Origin: Nitrosomonadales bacterium
GTDB lineage: Bacteria; Pseudomonadota; Gammaproteobacteria; Burkholderiales; Nitrosomonadaceae
DNA length: 6,485 bases
NCBI GenBank assembly: GCA_004525885.1
Contig: SPBV01000099.1
Location: 1 to 6,485 of the forward strand
Reading direction: 5' to 3'
Part shown: piece by piece, positions 1-4,933 of the stretch
Numbering within the stretch: position 1 is the first letter of the stretch
Layout of the letters: every line of letters starts with the position of its first letter
The notes under the pieces: generated by a model
Databases searched by the model: none
What the model saw: only the letters and a program-made list of their open reading frames with translations
Told to the model about the DNA's origin: nothing
Program-made: the position numbers and the translations under genes

Positions 1-50
1 ATCTTTTTACTGCTAAGATTAAAGTGTTGCATCGACCAATTGAAGTTACC

Positions 51-73
51 GCCAAAGCGGACATTCACAGATT
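51..73 (+). repeat. Dispersed short repeat, copy 1
   Basis: GCCAAAGCGGACATT followed by CACAGATT. It matches the copies near 756 and 1278. The 16 bases CGGACATTCACAGATT are identical between this copy and the one at 1278. It abuts and slightly overlaps the stop codon of the minus-strand gene that begins at 72. Confidence 0.6.
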
Positions 74-368
74 ATTTTTTAGTGTCATTTGTTGCGTTCG
101 GTAATAATTCTTGAAATTTAGCTTCATAGTCCTTATGAACAAAAACTTGTTCGCCGCCTTGGAAGCAATAACTCATTATCTCTCCGCTTTTAATTAATTC
201 ATTTATTCTTTTATAAAAGCCATATTCTACAGCTTTAGAAAGAGACATTAATTCAATGTATCCCAGCATTCTGCTGAGCTTTACAAACGCCCCTTTTTTT
301 AAACCATGCTCAAAGCATTCATCAGCGATTTTGTAACCTTTCGATTCAGATTTTGGAAATCCAAACAT
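72..368 (-). CDS. Small hypothetical protein (98 aa)
   Basis: An intact reading frame of 98 codons starting MFGFPKSESKG and ending in a Lys-rich tail (NATNDTKK), stop TAA. I prefer the ATG at 368 because GGGAG lies 5-9 bases upstream of it. An in-frame ATG 12 bases further upstream (380) would add MGEI but has no visible ribosome-binding site. The protein looks soluble: it has no signal peptide or membrane segment, and its middle (about residues 22-65) is probably helical with alternating charged and hydrophobic residues. I do not recognise the family. Its 3' end abuts a dispersed repeat, and no partner gene is adjacent on the same strand. Codon use looks like real coding sequence and the frame is unbroken, unlike several neighbours. 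Confidence 0.6.
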   Translation of the reverse strand: MFGFPKSESKGYKIADECFEHGLKKGAFVKLSRMLGYIELMSLSKAVEYGFYKRINELIKSGEIMSYCFQGGEQVFVHKDYEAKFQELLPNATNDTKK

Positions 369-433
369 AATTTCTCCCATACTACGACTGATAAGTATGC
401 ATGTTAGCAGGAATATAAAAAGAATTTCACCAC

Positions 434-631
434 TTATAAATAAGCGGTGTATGGCGGAATTTTTCCGCTGTCAACTTCCGCAATCTTGGCACTTATCGCT
501 GCCTCCCTGTTTCATTTTGCGCCTATTCGTTGGCGTGATCGTTTTATGGCTTTGCTTGCATCTTCTTCACGCCCTGCCTGGATATTCTCCGTGGTGTTTG
601 CTGCGGTATGATTGCTCTCTCGCCTGAACAT
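434..631 (-). other. G+C-richer island with open frames on both strands, possibly a decayed gene
   Basis: Positions 441-630 contain 95 G or C in 190 bases, clearly richer than the AT-rich flanks. On the minus strand a frame from the ATG at 631 runs 39 codons to a TGA (512-514) and continues in the same frame to a TAA at 434-436. Its residues are hydrophilic and Lys/Arg/Glu-rich, including REEDASKAIKRSRQR. On the plus strand two overlapping frames are also open and read as hydrophobic protein, for example from the ATG at 451 to about 627. I cannot decide which strand, if either, was coding, and I recognise no family. The composition suggests DNA of different origin. A short hairpin (GCGGAA-TTT-TTCCGC, 454-468) lies near the left edge. 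Confidence 0.3.
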
Positions 632-755
632 AACGATGGCTTTAACTATTTTCAGTTTTAAACTTCGTTTCCCCTGTACTTATGCTTTCAATGTTCCACC
701 AATTTTCATGTATAGATTCGAACAGTGCGGGCGATAAAATCGAGCACCTACTTGT

Positions 756-771
756 GCCAAAAGCGGACATT
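756..771 (+). repeat. Dispersed short repeat, copy 2
   Basis: GCCAAAAGCGGACATT, the fullest form of the core. It is preceded by CTTGT, which resembles the CTTTGT preceding the copies flanking the porin gene. It lies in the gap between the G+C-richer island and the phosphatase remnant. Confidence 0.6.
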
Positions 772-800
772 AGCAAGAACTATATTAGTAAGAACTATAA
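771..800 (+). repeat. Imperfect tandem duplication of a 15-bp unit
   Basis: TAGCAAGAACTATAT is followed directly by TAGTAAGAACTATAA, which are 13 of 15 identical. The pair begins at the last base of the preceding dispersed repeat. Apart from this and the repeat, I see nothing supportable in about 640-920. Confidence 0.5.
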
Positions 801-921
801 TTGCTATTCGAGCAAATTCCTGACGCTAAGCCGGGTTTTCATTATTGATTGTTAAATTGGGCCATTAACTGTCGAAAATTGACGTCTCATTAAATTTAAA
901 CCAAGAAAAGAGATGGCGACA

Positions 922-1134
922 CTAATACCGAACCGCACATATCTTGATATGTTGAAGTAACTATTTCTCAAAAGATCGCTTACATAGAACAGCGGGGGAT
1001 CTCTTAGCTCTTAACAGGGCATCCACCCATCCATAAGTTACTTTAATATGAGAAAATAATGGAACATTGAACGGAGTGTCTCCATGTAGTGCAATTCCCT
1101 CAATATGGTGTGATGTTAGATCAGCTAGTTTCAT
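922..1134 (-). pseudogene. Collapsed tyrosine/dual-specificity phosphatase-like gene
   Basis: An ATG at 1134 with a good ribosome-binding site (GAAGGGAAG just upstream) opens a 57-codon frame to a TAG at 961-963. Its first 30 residues (…GDTPFNVPLFSHI) resemble the N-terminus, and its end (LLRAKRSPAVLC…FEK) the C-terminus, of bacterial phosphatase-like proteins I remember as containing 'NVPLISH…NLWMGGC' and 'LLR..RSPAVLCN..FE.WL'. The expected LWMGGC is present in another frame at about 1022-1040, directly before LLRAKRS. The simplest reading is a one-base frameshift after SHIK plus a deletion that removed the catalytic middle. The TAG falls where Trp (TGG) is expected, and the frame continues LLQHIKICAVRY to a second TAG at 922-924. 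No Cys-x5-Arg active site remains, so it cannot be an active phosphatase. Family assignment rests on motif recall. Confidence 0.5.
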
Positions 1135-1277
1135 TTCTTCCCTTCAATATTTTTGTTTGATAAAGATACTACATTCAGACAACAGCTATCTACTGTCTAT
1201 AATCAAATAGCTAGATTTAAGTCTTTTGATAAGAAGTGACAGCCGCAAAAGTGTTAACGTATCAACACCTGATTTAT

Positions 1278-1301
1278 GCCAAACGGACATTCACAGATTT
1301 T
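1278..1301 (+). repeat. Dispersed short repeat, copy 3
   Basis: GCCAAACGGACATT followed by CACAGATTTT. It shares 16 consecutive bases with copy 1 (about 58-73), in the same orientation. The interval between these two copies contains the hypothetical gene, the G+C-richer island and the phosphatase remnant. Confidence 0.6.
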
Positions 1302-1344
1302 ATTTCTGAAAATATTTTTTCGCCAAAATTTGGGAAGGAAAAAA

Positions 1345-1461
1345 ATGGGAACTACATTGATAAGGGAGCATAGTCTGTTTCAGACTAGGTGTGCCCCCAA
1401 CATGGCTCTCTCATGGGGCACCGTGCTTATAAAATTATTAACTTCTAAAGAAGATGATTAA
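1345..1461 (+). CDS. Doubtful small ORF (38 aa)
   Basis: The ATG at 1345 is preceded by GGGAAGG at good ribosome-binding distance and opens 38 codons (MGTTLIREHSLF… to …LLTSKEDD, TAA). It ends 16 bases before the ATG of the broken gene at 1478, so the two could once have been co-transcribed. The frame also stays open back to an ATG at 1276, but that part runs through the dispersed repeat and is unlikely to be translated. Two strong hairpins lie inside this ORF, so the segment may instead be structured or non-coding. I do not recognise the peptide. Confidence 0.25.
   Translation: MGTTLIREHSLFQTRCAPNMALSWGTVLIKLLTSKEDD
1371..1421 (+). other. Two consecutive perfect hairpins
   Basis: TAGTCTG-TTT-CAGACTA (1371-1387) is a perfect 7-bp stem with a 3-base loop. 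Starting three bases later, GTGCCCC (1391-1397) pairs perfectly with GGGGCAC (1415-1421). Inside this second stem, CATG (1401-1404) can pair with CATG (1412-1415), partly competing with it. No T-run follows, so this is not an ordinary intrinsic terminator. It could be a structured leader of the gene at 1478 or a coincidence. Confidence 0.35.
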
Positions 1462-1477
1462 CATGCATACAGAGGCC

Positions 1478-1780
1478 ATGAATTATCAAGTATATTTTTT
1501 CGGGGGTTCTGACGGTCTCTAGACGAATCACTCTAAAATTGCACTGCGCGGAATTGACAATAAAGTTTTAGCCCACATTAATTTCAGTGAATCAGACATA
1601 AAGTTTGAGAACGATTCAGAGAGAGACGGCATAACCGAGATGAATCTATTTTTCTCCATGTTGGCGAACATAATAGATATATTTCGCAACGAAAAACCGG
1701 TATATATAAAATTTGTACACGGCAATGGAGTCTTGCAAATTTATTTGGAGCTGGCAGGAGAATGGGAAGAAAAAGACTAA
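1478..1780 (+). pseudogene. Hypothetical protein gene interrupted by an in-frame TAG at codon 15
   Basis: From the ATG at 1478 the frame reads MNYQVYFFGGSDGL, hits TAG at 1520-1522, then continues uninterrupted for 85 more codons to TAA at 1778. The continuation (TNHSKIALRGIDNKVLAHIN… NEKPVYIKFVHGNGVL … GEWEEKD) has clear coding character: mixed charges, alternating hydrophobic stretches and an acidic C-terminus. Both sides of the stop therefore belong to one gene of about 100 codons. A single C-to-T or G-to-A change (CAG or TGG to TAG) explains the lesion. The next in-frame ATG (1640) would leave only the last third. The start has a weak AGAGG upstream. I do not recognise the family; it looks like a small soluble cytoplasmic protein. 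Stop-codon readthrough or a sequencing error cannot be excluded from sequence alone. Confidence 0.6.
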
Positions 1781-2004
1781 TAAACTTATCAAGGCGACAT
1801 CAGAAACTGGCGCGGAAAATAGATGATGTTAATGTCAATTTTGTGCCAGAAATGGGTATTCGTAGATTCTCTTACTGGTATTTTTTTGCCAAAATTGGAA
1901 AAAGAATTTGCTGAGCTGATGTGGAAGAGGCGGAAAGGAGATCTGGCAGAAGAACGCGACCACTGTTATCCCGTTCATGTGGACAGAATCTTATCGCAGC
2001 CACA
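1762..2004 (+). other. Unresolved stretch with weak overlapping frames
   Basis: Between the broken gene and the HNH gene several short frames are open. A plus frame from the ATG at 1762, overlapping the previous gene's end, runs 50 codons to a TGA at 1912 (MGRKRLINLSRRHQKLARK…). A second plus frame from 1823 includes KLEKEFAELMWKRRKGDLAEE and then runs on antisense to the HNH gene. On the minus strand a frame reading …GKKIPVRESTN… to a TGA near 1796 is also open. None has a convincing start plus ribosome-binding site and I recognise none. A decayed, frameshifted gene is plausible, but its strand is undecided. Confidence 0.2.
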
Positions 2005-2409
2005 TTACCCGGTTTTGGTGGGACCATTGTTTGTCTTGTTAGCTGTGACGATACAAGCGAGTTCGCCAGACCCCTTGCAGGCGTTGTTTTGCCACTGTAG
2101 GGGGCGTAAGTTATTTAAGTCGTCTGAAGCTACGTGGTCTACAAATGTGATATGGTCAATTTCCCATCCGTATTGGGACTCTCTATTGCTATAGTGTGAA
2201 AAATATATCCATGCACCACATTCATCTTTTCTGTAATTGTCCGGATTGTTGCTTCCGACCACTTGTCCTTTTGCCCAGACGGCACTAATTATTTTTTCAT
2301 CAAAGGGCACGATAGAGTTTCCTTTTATTAACGTTTCTTTATCGCTATTCCGCCAATAGGATAGTGATTTACCAATGATACCTTTAACGACAACTTTAGT
2401 TCGCTTCAT
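2005..2409 (-). CDS. HNH endonuclease-like protein (134 aa)
   Basis: An intact 134-codon frame, stop TAA. The segment GWEIDHI (residues 81-87) followed by DLNNLRPLQWQNNACKG (97-113) is the classic layout of the HNH nuclease fold: Asp85-His86 on the first strand, the central Asn at about 99-100, and the N-N-x-x-K ending at about 108-112. The preceding part (AVWAKGQVV… RKDECGAWI, about 43-68) is the usual lead-in of a family of small stand-alone HNH proteins. Such proteins bind a metal ion and cut DNA; the target here is unknown. There is no CxxC zinc knuckle, signal peptide or extra domain. The start ATG at 2409 has no obvious ribosome-binding site, so either the start is uncertain or expression is low. 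It is transcribed divergently from the remnant and porin to its right. Membership in the HNH superfamily is fairly secure; a specific role (restriction, phage or toxin) is not visible. Confidence 0.75.
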   Translation of the reverse strand: MKRTKVVVKGIIGKSLSYWRNSDKETLIKGNSIVPFDEKIISAVWAKGQVVGSNNPDNYRKDECGAWIYFSHYSNRESQYGWEIDHITFVDHVASDDLNNLRPLQWQNNACKGSGELACIVTANKTNNGPTKTG

Positions 2410-2450
2410 ATTGGAAAGTTTACGCCGGTTATACTTAATATTAAATTTAG

Positions 2451-2591
2451 TTTCATAGTGTTGAAGTTATTGTGATCCAATATGATGACACTTACCAGGT
2501 AGAGTTTCCTGAAATACTCGTACCAAGCATCCAAGGTAATCCAGTGTACCCAGTAGACCCGTCAGTGTATTTATTGATAGCTTGGAAATAA
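2451..2591 (+). pseudogene. Probable 3' remnant of a lost gene
   Basis: After an in-frame TAG at 2448-2450 a frame stays open for 46 codons to TAA at 2589-2591. It reads VEVIVIQYDDTYQVEFPEI, then LVPSIQGNPVYPVDPSV and YLLIAWK. The codon choice and amino-acid mix look strongly coding, but there is no ATG and no ribosome-binding site. A GTG at 2472 is the only plausible start. It looks like the C-terminal end of a larger gene whose 5' part was lost, perhaps when the HNH segment was joined here. I do not recognise the family. Confidence 0.4.
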
Positions 2592-2609
2592 ATAAAATTT
2601 TGTTCATTA

Positions 2610-2634
2610 TGTAACAGAAGTTACAGTTTGTAAC
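2610..2634. promoter_or_regulatory. Possible operator: palindrome plus a third half-site
   Basis: TGTAAC-AGAA-GTTACA (2610-2625) is a perfect inverted repeat, and a further TGTAAC follows at 2629-2634, giving three half-sites 10 and 9 bases apart. It lies about 37 bases upstream of a candidate -10 element for the porin gene, a position suited to an activator. The cognate regulator is not identifiable here. Confidence 0.4.
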
Positions 2635-2647
2635 GTGATTTTCGCAG

Positions 2648-2676
2648 CTTTCTTTTCAAAGGATTGAATGTATACT
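2648..2676 (+). promoter_or_regulatory. Weak sigma70-like promoter candidate for the porin
   Basis: TATACT (2671-2676) is a good -10 element. Seventeen bases upstream, CTTTCT (2648-2653) is a poor -35, which would fit activator dependence through the palindrome at 2610. The predicted transcript starts about 90 bases before the porin start, inside or just after a dispersed repeat. Confidence 0.35.
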
Positions 2677-2679
2677 TTG

Positions 2680-2700
2680 TGTCAAAATCGAACATTCATC
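2680..2700 (+). repeat. Dispersed short repeat, copy 4
   Basis: TGTCAAAATCGAACATTCATC, a diverged copy preceded by ACTTTG. With the copy at 3937, preceded by GCTT, it flanks the porin gene in direct orientation. The two align over about 22 bases with a few differences. Confidence 0.45.
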
Positions 2701-2770
2701 ACAAACTAATAAATGAATCGCAAAATACGCTCAAACTGTATTATTCTTAGTTATTAGGAATCTAGAAATA

Positions 2771-3874
2771 GTGCAGATGAAGAAAATTGTTGTAATCGGC
2801 GGTTTTTTGCTAATAAACCAAGGAGTATATGCACAAGAAATTGTAACGATTACAAACAACCTAATTTCACCATTTAAGATTAGTGGTTACGCAGAAACTT
2901 ATTATTCAGTTGATCTTAGTAGGTCTGCTAATGATAGGAAATCTCCGCTTTTTGTAAATCATAACCGGGATAATGAGCTCGCAGTAAATCTGGCATTTTT
3001 AAAAACATCTTACGATACCGAAAATATCAAAGCCAATTTTGCTCTGGCTGTGGGTACCTATATGCGTGCTAACTATAAAGCAGAGCCTGGCTTGCTGAAA
3101 AATCTCTATGAGGGCAGTGTTGCAGTAAAACTTTCTAAAAAAAACAATCTATGGTTTGAGACAGGGGTTTTTTCTTCCCATCTTGGGTTTGAGAGTGCTA
3201 AGGGGGACGATAACTGGACTTTAACCAGAAGTATAGCAAATGAAAATAGCCCCTATTTTGAATCCGGGGGTAGAATTAGCCATACCTCAAATGATGGCAA
3301 ATGGTTCGTAAGCGCATTAGTTTTGAGCGGTTGGCAGCGTATTACACCTGTAGACGGAAACACTCTGCCTTCATTTGGCACACAAATTACCTACAGTCCC
3401 TCCTCAAAAATGACTTTAAATAGCAGTACGTTCATTGGCACTGATACAGCTGATCGCATGAGACTGATGCGCTATTTTCATAATTTCTTTGGTGTTTTTA
3501 AACTGAATAACAAGCTCGCGGCAACAGTGGGCTTTGATATTGGGGTCGAACAAAAAAATAAAGGTTCATCAGCCTTTAATACATGGTTCAATCCCACAGC
3601 TATTTTACGTTACACGCCGTCAGCAAATACAGCTATTGCAGTAAGGGGAGAATATTATGATGATAAAAGTAGTGTGATCGTCTCCTCTATTTCACCAAAT
3701 GGTTTTAAAACATGGGCTTTCTCAGCTAATTTTGACTGGCGCATCACTAAAAATTTTCTCTGGCGGATTGAAGCAAGGTCATTAGTCAGTAAAGATAGTA
3801 TTTTTACCAGACAAGATGGTGGCACTACAAATAACAATACATTTCTGACGACAGCACTTGCTATAAGTTTCTAA
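2771..3874 (+). CDS. OmpL-like beta-barrel outer-membrane porin (BBP2 family)
   Basis: A 367-codon frame from the GTG at 2771. The ATG at 2777 (MKKIVVIGGF) is an equally good start and gives the cleaner signal peptide. The AGGAA at 2756-2760 is spaced better for 2771. Residues 1-21 form a Sec signal peptide with probable cleavage after GVYA. The mature protein alternates short beta strands and ends LAISF, with the terminal Phe typical of BAM-assembled barrels. Segments such as ISGYAETYYS (38-47), NHNRDNELAVNLAFLK (63-78), NYKAEPGLL (101-109), DNWTLTRSIANENSPY (147-162) and ALVLSGWQRI (182-191) match what I know of the 'putative beta-barrel porin-2, OmpL-like' family, whose members are most common in Bacteroidetes. 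It probably forms a diffusion channel in the outer membrane; substrate unknown. The frame is intact amid decayed genes. Its Bacteroidetes-like character suggests acquisition by transfer (inference). Confidence 0.85.
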   Translation: MQMKKIVVIGGFLLINQGVYAQEIVTITNNLISPFKISGYAETYYSVDLSRSANDRKSPLFVNHNRDNELAVNLAFLKTSYDTENIKANFALAVGTYMRANYKAEPGLLKNLYEGSVAVKLSKKNNLWFETGVFSSHLGFESAKGDDNWTLTRSIANENSPYFESGGRISHTSNDGKWFVSALVLSGWQRITPVDGNTLPSFGTQITYSPSSKMTLNSSTFIGTDTADRMRLMRYFHNFFGVFKLNNKLAATVGFDIGVEQKNKGSSAFNTWFNPTAILRYTPSANTAIAVRGEYYDDKSSVIVSSISPNGFKTWAFSANFDWRITKNFLWRIEARSLVSKDSIFTRQDGGTTNNNTFLTTALAISF

Positions 3875-3894
3875 CTGGATGTGTAATCAGTTAG
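3871..3894 (+). terminator. Hairpin over the porin stop codon
   Basis: CTAACTG (3871-3877) pairs perfectly with CAGTTAG (3888-3894) around a 10-base loop. The stem includes the porin stop codon. No T-run follows, so it is at best a weak or Rho-assisted terminator or a 3'-end stabiliser. Confidence 0.3.
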
Positions 3895-3936
3895 AGACTC
3901 ATCCATGTCGTAAAACAAAAATACTAATATTTGCTT

Positions 3937-3957
3937 TGTGCAAAAGCGAACATTTAA
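3937..3957 (+). repeat. Dispersed short repeat, copy 5
   Basis: TGTGCAAAAGCGAACATTTAA. It lies between the convergent porin and membrane-protein genes, in the same orientation as all other copies. Confidence 0.5.
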
Positions 3958-3961
3958 TTCG

Positions 3962-3991
3962 TGCTCATAGTTCTACATAGAACCATGAGTA
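3962..3991. terminator. Hairpin between convergent genes, possible bidirectional terminator
   Basis: CTCATAGTTCT (3964-3974) pairs with AGAACCATGAG (3979-3989) with one A-C mismatch around a 4-base ACAT loop. The stem extends by a G-T and a T-A pair. It sits 7 bases beyond the stop of the minus-strand membrane gene and downstream of the porin. No clear T-run follows on either strand. Confidence 0.35.
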
Positions 3992-3998
3992 GTGCCGC

Positions 3999-4385
3999 TC
4001 AATCTATGTTTTGAACAATGTATGGGAGCATGAGCATGCCAATCACTAGCGCAGCAACGACTAAAAAGAAAACTTTATCAGTCATCGAGACTTGAGGATT
4101 TGTATAAGCTTTACCGTGCTTGCAGGTGAAGACAAGATGCACAAGATATGTTGATAGGTAAAGAATAGCCGTAACCAGTGCTATTACGAGAAGCGGTATG
4201 TGGGATCATTCAGCAAGCGTCATTAGATATAAACTCGCGGGTCTACTGAGATCAATCGCGATATATAAGAAAGAACCAATACAGTAAATAGAAGCAAGAA
4301 TTTCTGCCACACCACCAGTATAAAATGGAGCACATGTTCTATGTAAAAGGGGTGAGTAGACTTCTGTGATGATCCTGTTGTTCAT
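3999..4385 (-). pseudogene. Small three-helix membrane protein gene interrupted by TGA at codon 60
   Basis: From the ATG at 4385 (MNNRIITEVYSPLLHRTCAP) the frame runs 59 codons, meets TGA (4206-4208), and continues in frame for 68 more codons to a TGA at 3999-4001. Both halves are clearly coding and fit one 128-residue inner-membrane protein. The hydrophobic segments are at about 29-46 (ILASIYCIGSFLYIAIDL), 63-86 (IPLLVIALVTAILYLSTYLV and onward) and 105-124 (VFFLVVAALVIGMLMLPYIV). A polar loop, CKHGKAYTNPQVSMTDK, lies between the last two. The stop falls between helix 1 and helix 2, at LAE-stop-SHIPLL; a TGG-to-TGA transition would restore Trp. No ATG with a ribosome-binding site restarts the second half. 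I do not recognise the family. Dispersed repeats lie on both sides, at 3937 and 4433. Confidence 0.6.
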
Positions 4386-4432
4386 TGTCGTTCTAATCAG
4401 TTTATTTCCATATAAATTATTAGGTTAATGTT

Positions 4433-4450
4433 TGTATAACGGACATTTGA
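4433..4450 (+). repeat. Dispersed short repeat, copy 6 (weak)
   Basis: TGTATAACGGACATTTGA, the most diverged copy, with only the CGGACATT core intact. It lies about 50 bases upstream of the membrane-protein pseudogene start. Confidence 0.3.
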
Positions 4451-4521
4451 AATGGAATTCCGATGATAATTACTAATATCTTGGATGTAAACTTTATATA
4501 TCACTAGATTATGTGTGGCCT

Positions 4522-4570
4522 TGACTGCTTAACTAGTCACTAATAGTCATTGTGACTAGTTAAGCAGTCA
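4522..4570. repeat. Perfect 19-bp inverted repeat with 11-base loop
   Basis: The left arm at 4522-4540 (TGACTGCTTAACTAGTCAC) is the exact reverse complement of the right arm at 4552-4570. The 11-base loop (4541-4551) contains another AGTCAT. No T-run follows on either strand, so a plain intrinsic terminator is unlikely. It lies between two decayed minus-strand genes and downstream of the one at 4612-4839. It could be a mobile hairpin (REP- or MITE-like), a recombinase or protein-binding site, or a bidirectional transcript barrier. Confidence 0.7.
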
Positions 4571-4611
4571 TTTATGACCATTTTTGGTACAAAAAGGCCA
4601 TCTTCCCAACA

Positions 4612-4839
4612 TTATAAGTTCGTTATGATGTGCTTACGATACATGGCCAGCAGATTGGCATTAAATCTCATTTCTATAGTCTCTAATCATGATATTTTAT
4701 AATCTAGAGGAATGAGAGGACGGCCTTTAGCATTACTGTCCAAAGATACAAATACGCGTTTAGTTTTCTTTGTTAAAAATGGGTCATCAGAATCTGCCGC
4801 ACCGGGCTTACTTTTTTCTTTGCGAAAATTAGGTTGCAA
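4612..4839 (-). pseudogene. Decayed gene fragment interrupted by TGA
   Basis: On the minus strand a frame with strong coding character reads QPNFRKEKSKPGAADSDDPF, then LTKKTKRVFVSLDSNAKGRP and LIPLDYKIS. It stops at TGA (4687-4689), then continues in the same frame LETIEMRFNANLLAMYRKHI… to TAA at 4612-4614. The mix of charged residues and the continuity across the stop suggest one gene broken by a nonsense change (TGG to TGA would do). No ATG start is visible: the frame stays open upstream toward the lipoprotein gene, and a TTG at 4839 is the first plausible start, so the 5' end is probably lost or frameshifted. On the opposite strand an ORF from 4712 to 4900 is open, but its basic and hydrophobic make-up looks like a shadow. 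I do not recognise the family. Confidence 0.4.
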
Positions 4840-4933
4840 ACAAAAAATATATTTTGTAACTAATACAATGAATAACTGCAGTGTGTTGTGTATTGAATGA
4901 GAATAGCAAATTAAATATGCGGAGACGGAAACT

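Noticed and set aside
397..627. Plus-strand ORF of 76 codons
   Set aside because: Lies over the G+C-richer island where the opposite strand is equally open. Its Leu/Cys/His-rich hydrophobic make-up is typical of antisense reading, and there is no ribosome-binding site.
1528..1725. Minus-strand ORF of 65 codons
   Set aside because: Antisense shadow of the broken plus-strand gene at 1478-1780, which has the stronger coding character.
3655..3837. Minus-strand ORF of 60 codons
   Set aside because: Fully inside the porin gene, antisense.
51..4450. CRISPR array or integron cassette array
   Set aside because: The repeats are hundreds of bases apart, diverged and not paired with uniform spacers. 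They lack the paired attC core sites of integron cassettes, and no integrase or cas gene is present.
512..4689. TGA read as tryptophan (alternative genetic code)
   Set aside because: TGA interrupts two or three frames, but other lesions are TAG, a frameshift and a deletion. The porin uses TGG for every Trp and the membrane gene itself ends in TGA. Ordinary decay explains all.
4712..4900. Plus-strand ORF of 62 codons
   Set aside because: AGAGGA touches the ATG with no spacing, and the opposite strand reads as more protein-like. Treated as a probable shadow of the decayed gene at 4612-4839.
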